This document shows, piece after piece, positions 62,863-64,000 of a stretch of 64,000 nt of DNA (position 1 is the first letter of the stretch; each line of letters begins with the position of its first letter). Location of the stretch: the NCBI GenBank assembly GCA_004764695.1, contig SMSO01000035.1, positions 990,001 through 1,054,000 of the forward strand, given 5' to 3'. A model generated the notes under the pieces. It had not been told where the DNA came from and did no database searches. It worked only from the letters and a program-made list of their open reading frames with translations. The position numbers and the translations under genes were made by a program. This DNA is from Schizochytrium sp. TIO01. Its lineage: Eukaryota; Sar; Bigyra; Thraustochytrida; Thraustochytriidae.

Positions 62863-64000
62863 TTACTTCTTCTTTTTCTTTGCGTCCTTTTTACCGTCGC
62901 CTGCGCCATCACCAGCGAGGATAGCTTTGATGGCCTCACGTCTTTGCTGCAAGCCAGTAATAGCTGCAGTGAATGTCTGGAAGCGAGCATTGCTCTCCTG
63001 ATACGTTAGGGGAAGCATAGACAGTGCTCCGATGAAATCCTGCTCTGTGAGAGGGCGAGTTTTGAGTGTTGCACATCGTCTCTGGGTTAAAGTCCGCTTG
63101 ATGGCAGTTCGGATTGATCCTGGAGAATACCCCTCTGAAACTAAGGAAAGTACAGACAGATCAATCGTATCAGGGATATCACTTTCTAGCTTGTCAAAAG
63201 CATCCTCCAGAAATTTGCGCCAAAGAATGACTCTTGAGGCATACTCTGGGAAAGGAAAGTAAACATGAATTTGGAAAACTGTACGAATGTCCTTGTGCTC
63301 TGTTTCAGGCATGTTGTAAGGTTCGTTACTGCAGCCAAGTAAAATCACACGCTCCTCGGGCTTGAGCGAATTTGAATATGTCACCAAGTCTTTCTTGAAT
63401 TTGGCAGCATCGCCTGCGCCACCTTTCTTTTTACCGACAAAAATTCGCTCAATCTCGTCAATATAAATTACTCCAGGAGCAAATTCAGGATGTCTAGCTA
63501 CTGCAAATGCCATATGGATCAGACGAGTAGGCCCGCTCTTACCTTCTCGGTATTCTTTGGGAAGGTTCTCTAAAATAGAAGGAGAAAGGTTAATCAGGAC
63601 GGCATTAGTTTGACTTGCAATTGCCTGAACTGCTGTAGTCTTACCGCTACCCGGAGGTCCATACAACAGTGCAGACTTTGCATAAGGTGCTGTCACACGC
63701 AAGAAAGAACAGCCAAGGGGTAAAACTAGTTGCTCCGTGAGCAACGAGCGAATTTGTGACATAGAAGGATCCTGCGGTACCCAATTTCCCCAAGCATCTT
63801 TGACCTCGCTTTGAGACTGGTAGGTGGATCCTAAATAGTTAAATTCACCAACGAGATCGTCTAACTTTTGAGTCGGCACCTTGCACAGAACACCATTCTC
63901 AATCAAAATACCAAGCATTTCCTCGAATTCCATACCTGAACAAAGCTTCTCACCTGGTAAGGGCTTGCTTTTCTTACCCTTCTTGTCCTTTTTGCCCTTT
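62863..64000 (-). CDS. DRC11: Dynein regulatory complex subunit 11 (IQCA1-like AAA), partial
   Basis: The C-terminal part is present; the frame stays open to the window edge, so the 5' end is missing. The first in-window ATG (63933) is probably internal, because the Lys/Gly-rich stretch before it matches the basic linker that precedes this domain in IQCA1/DRC11. Counting from that ATG, the sequence KLDDLVGEFNYLGSTY (about 22-37) is typical of the family. An AAA ATPase domain follows with Walker A GPPGSGKTT (about 93-101) and Walker B VIYIDEIE. The sensor region GCSNEPYNMPE replaces the usual Asn-x-Pro pattern. The C-terminus is a Lys-rich tail. DRC11 is part of the nexin-dynein link of motile axonemes, so the organism should make flagella. 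Confidence 0.88.
   Translation of the reverse strand, partial: KGKKDKKGKKSKPLPGEKLCSGMEFEEMLGILIENGVLCKVPTQKLDDLVGEFNYLGSTYQSQSEVKDAWGNWVPQDPSMSQIRSLLTEQLVLPLGCSFLRVTAPYAKSALLYGPPGSGKTTAVQAIASQTNAVLINLSPSILENLPKEYREGKSGPTRLIHMAFAVARHPEFAPGVIYIDEIERIFVGKKKGGAGDAAKFKKDLVTYSNSLKPEERVILLGCSNEPYNMPETEHKDIRTVFQIHVYFPFPEYASRVILWRKFLEDAFDKLESDIPDTIDLSVLSLVSEGYSPGSIRTAIKRTLTQRRCATLKTRPLTEQDFIGALSMLPLTYQESNARFQTFTAAITGLQQRREAIKAILAGDGAGDGKKDAKKKKK

Overview
The window is nuclear DNA of a eukaryotic microbe. The supported genes are long, single-exon and read with the standard code (TAA, TAG and TGA stops are all used). They encode purely eukaryotic proteins: the splicing factor PRPF6, the checkpoint kinase ATM, a PKG-type AGC kinase, a TMEM184/OST-alpha membrane protein and the axonemal subunit DRC11. 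The DRC11 gene implies a flagellated or ciliated life stage. Intron-poor, moderately GC-rich genes with flagellar parts would fit a heterotrophic stramenopile such as a thraustochytrid (Labyrinthulomycetes); that assignment is inference, because no rRNA or other phylogenetic marker is present.

Layout. (1) Positions 1-21,000 hold no recognisable gene. This tract alternates GC-rich blocks with short AT-rich spacers and carries more than 25 microsatellites of many different motifs. (2) 21,163-23,622 is a strongly codon-biased gene fusing an aldo-keto reductase to a sugar-phosphate cyclase of the dehydroquinate synthase superfamily; it is the most unusual protein here. (3) 24.5-39 kb holds a large multi-spanning membrane protein of unknown family (-), a GNAT acetyltransferase (-), PRPF6 (+), a TMEM184-like protein (+) and an unknown two-TM protein with three near-identical 28-residue repeats (+), separated by gaps of 0.4-3 kb. 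(4) 40.1-49.5 kb is one uninterrupted ATM gene, followed by a possible small coiled-coil ORF and a convergent pyroglutamyl-peptidase I. (5) A 5.2-kb gap without a clear gene is followed by a PKG-like kinase whose kinase domain is split by a one-base frameshift, then an ankyrin-SAM protein (+). The last gene is DRC11 (-), whose 5' end runs off the window.

The genes look like independent monocistronic units; I see no operon or biosynthetic cluster. Best candidates for something undescribed are the reductase-cyclase fusion, whose active site departs from true dehydroquinate synthase, the microsatellite-rich desert beside it, and the PKG-like protein whose two cyclic-nucleotide sites each lack a different key residue.
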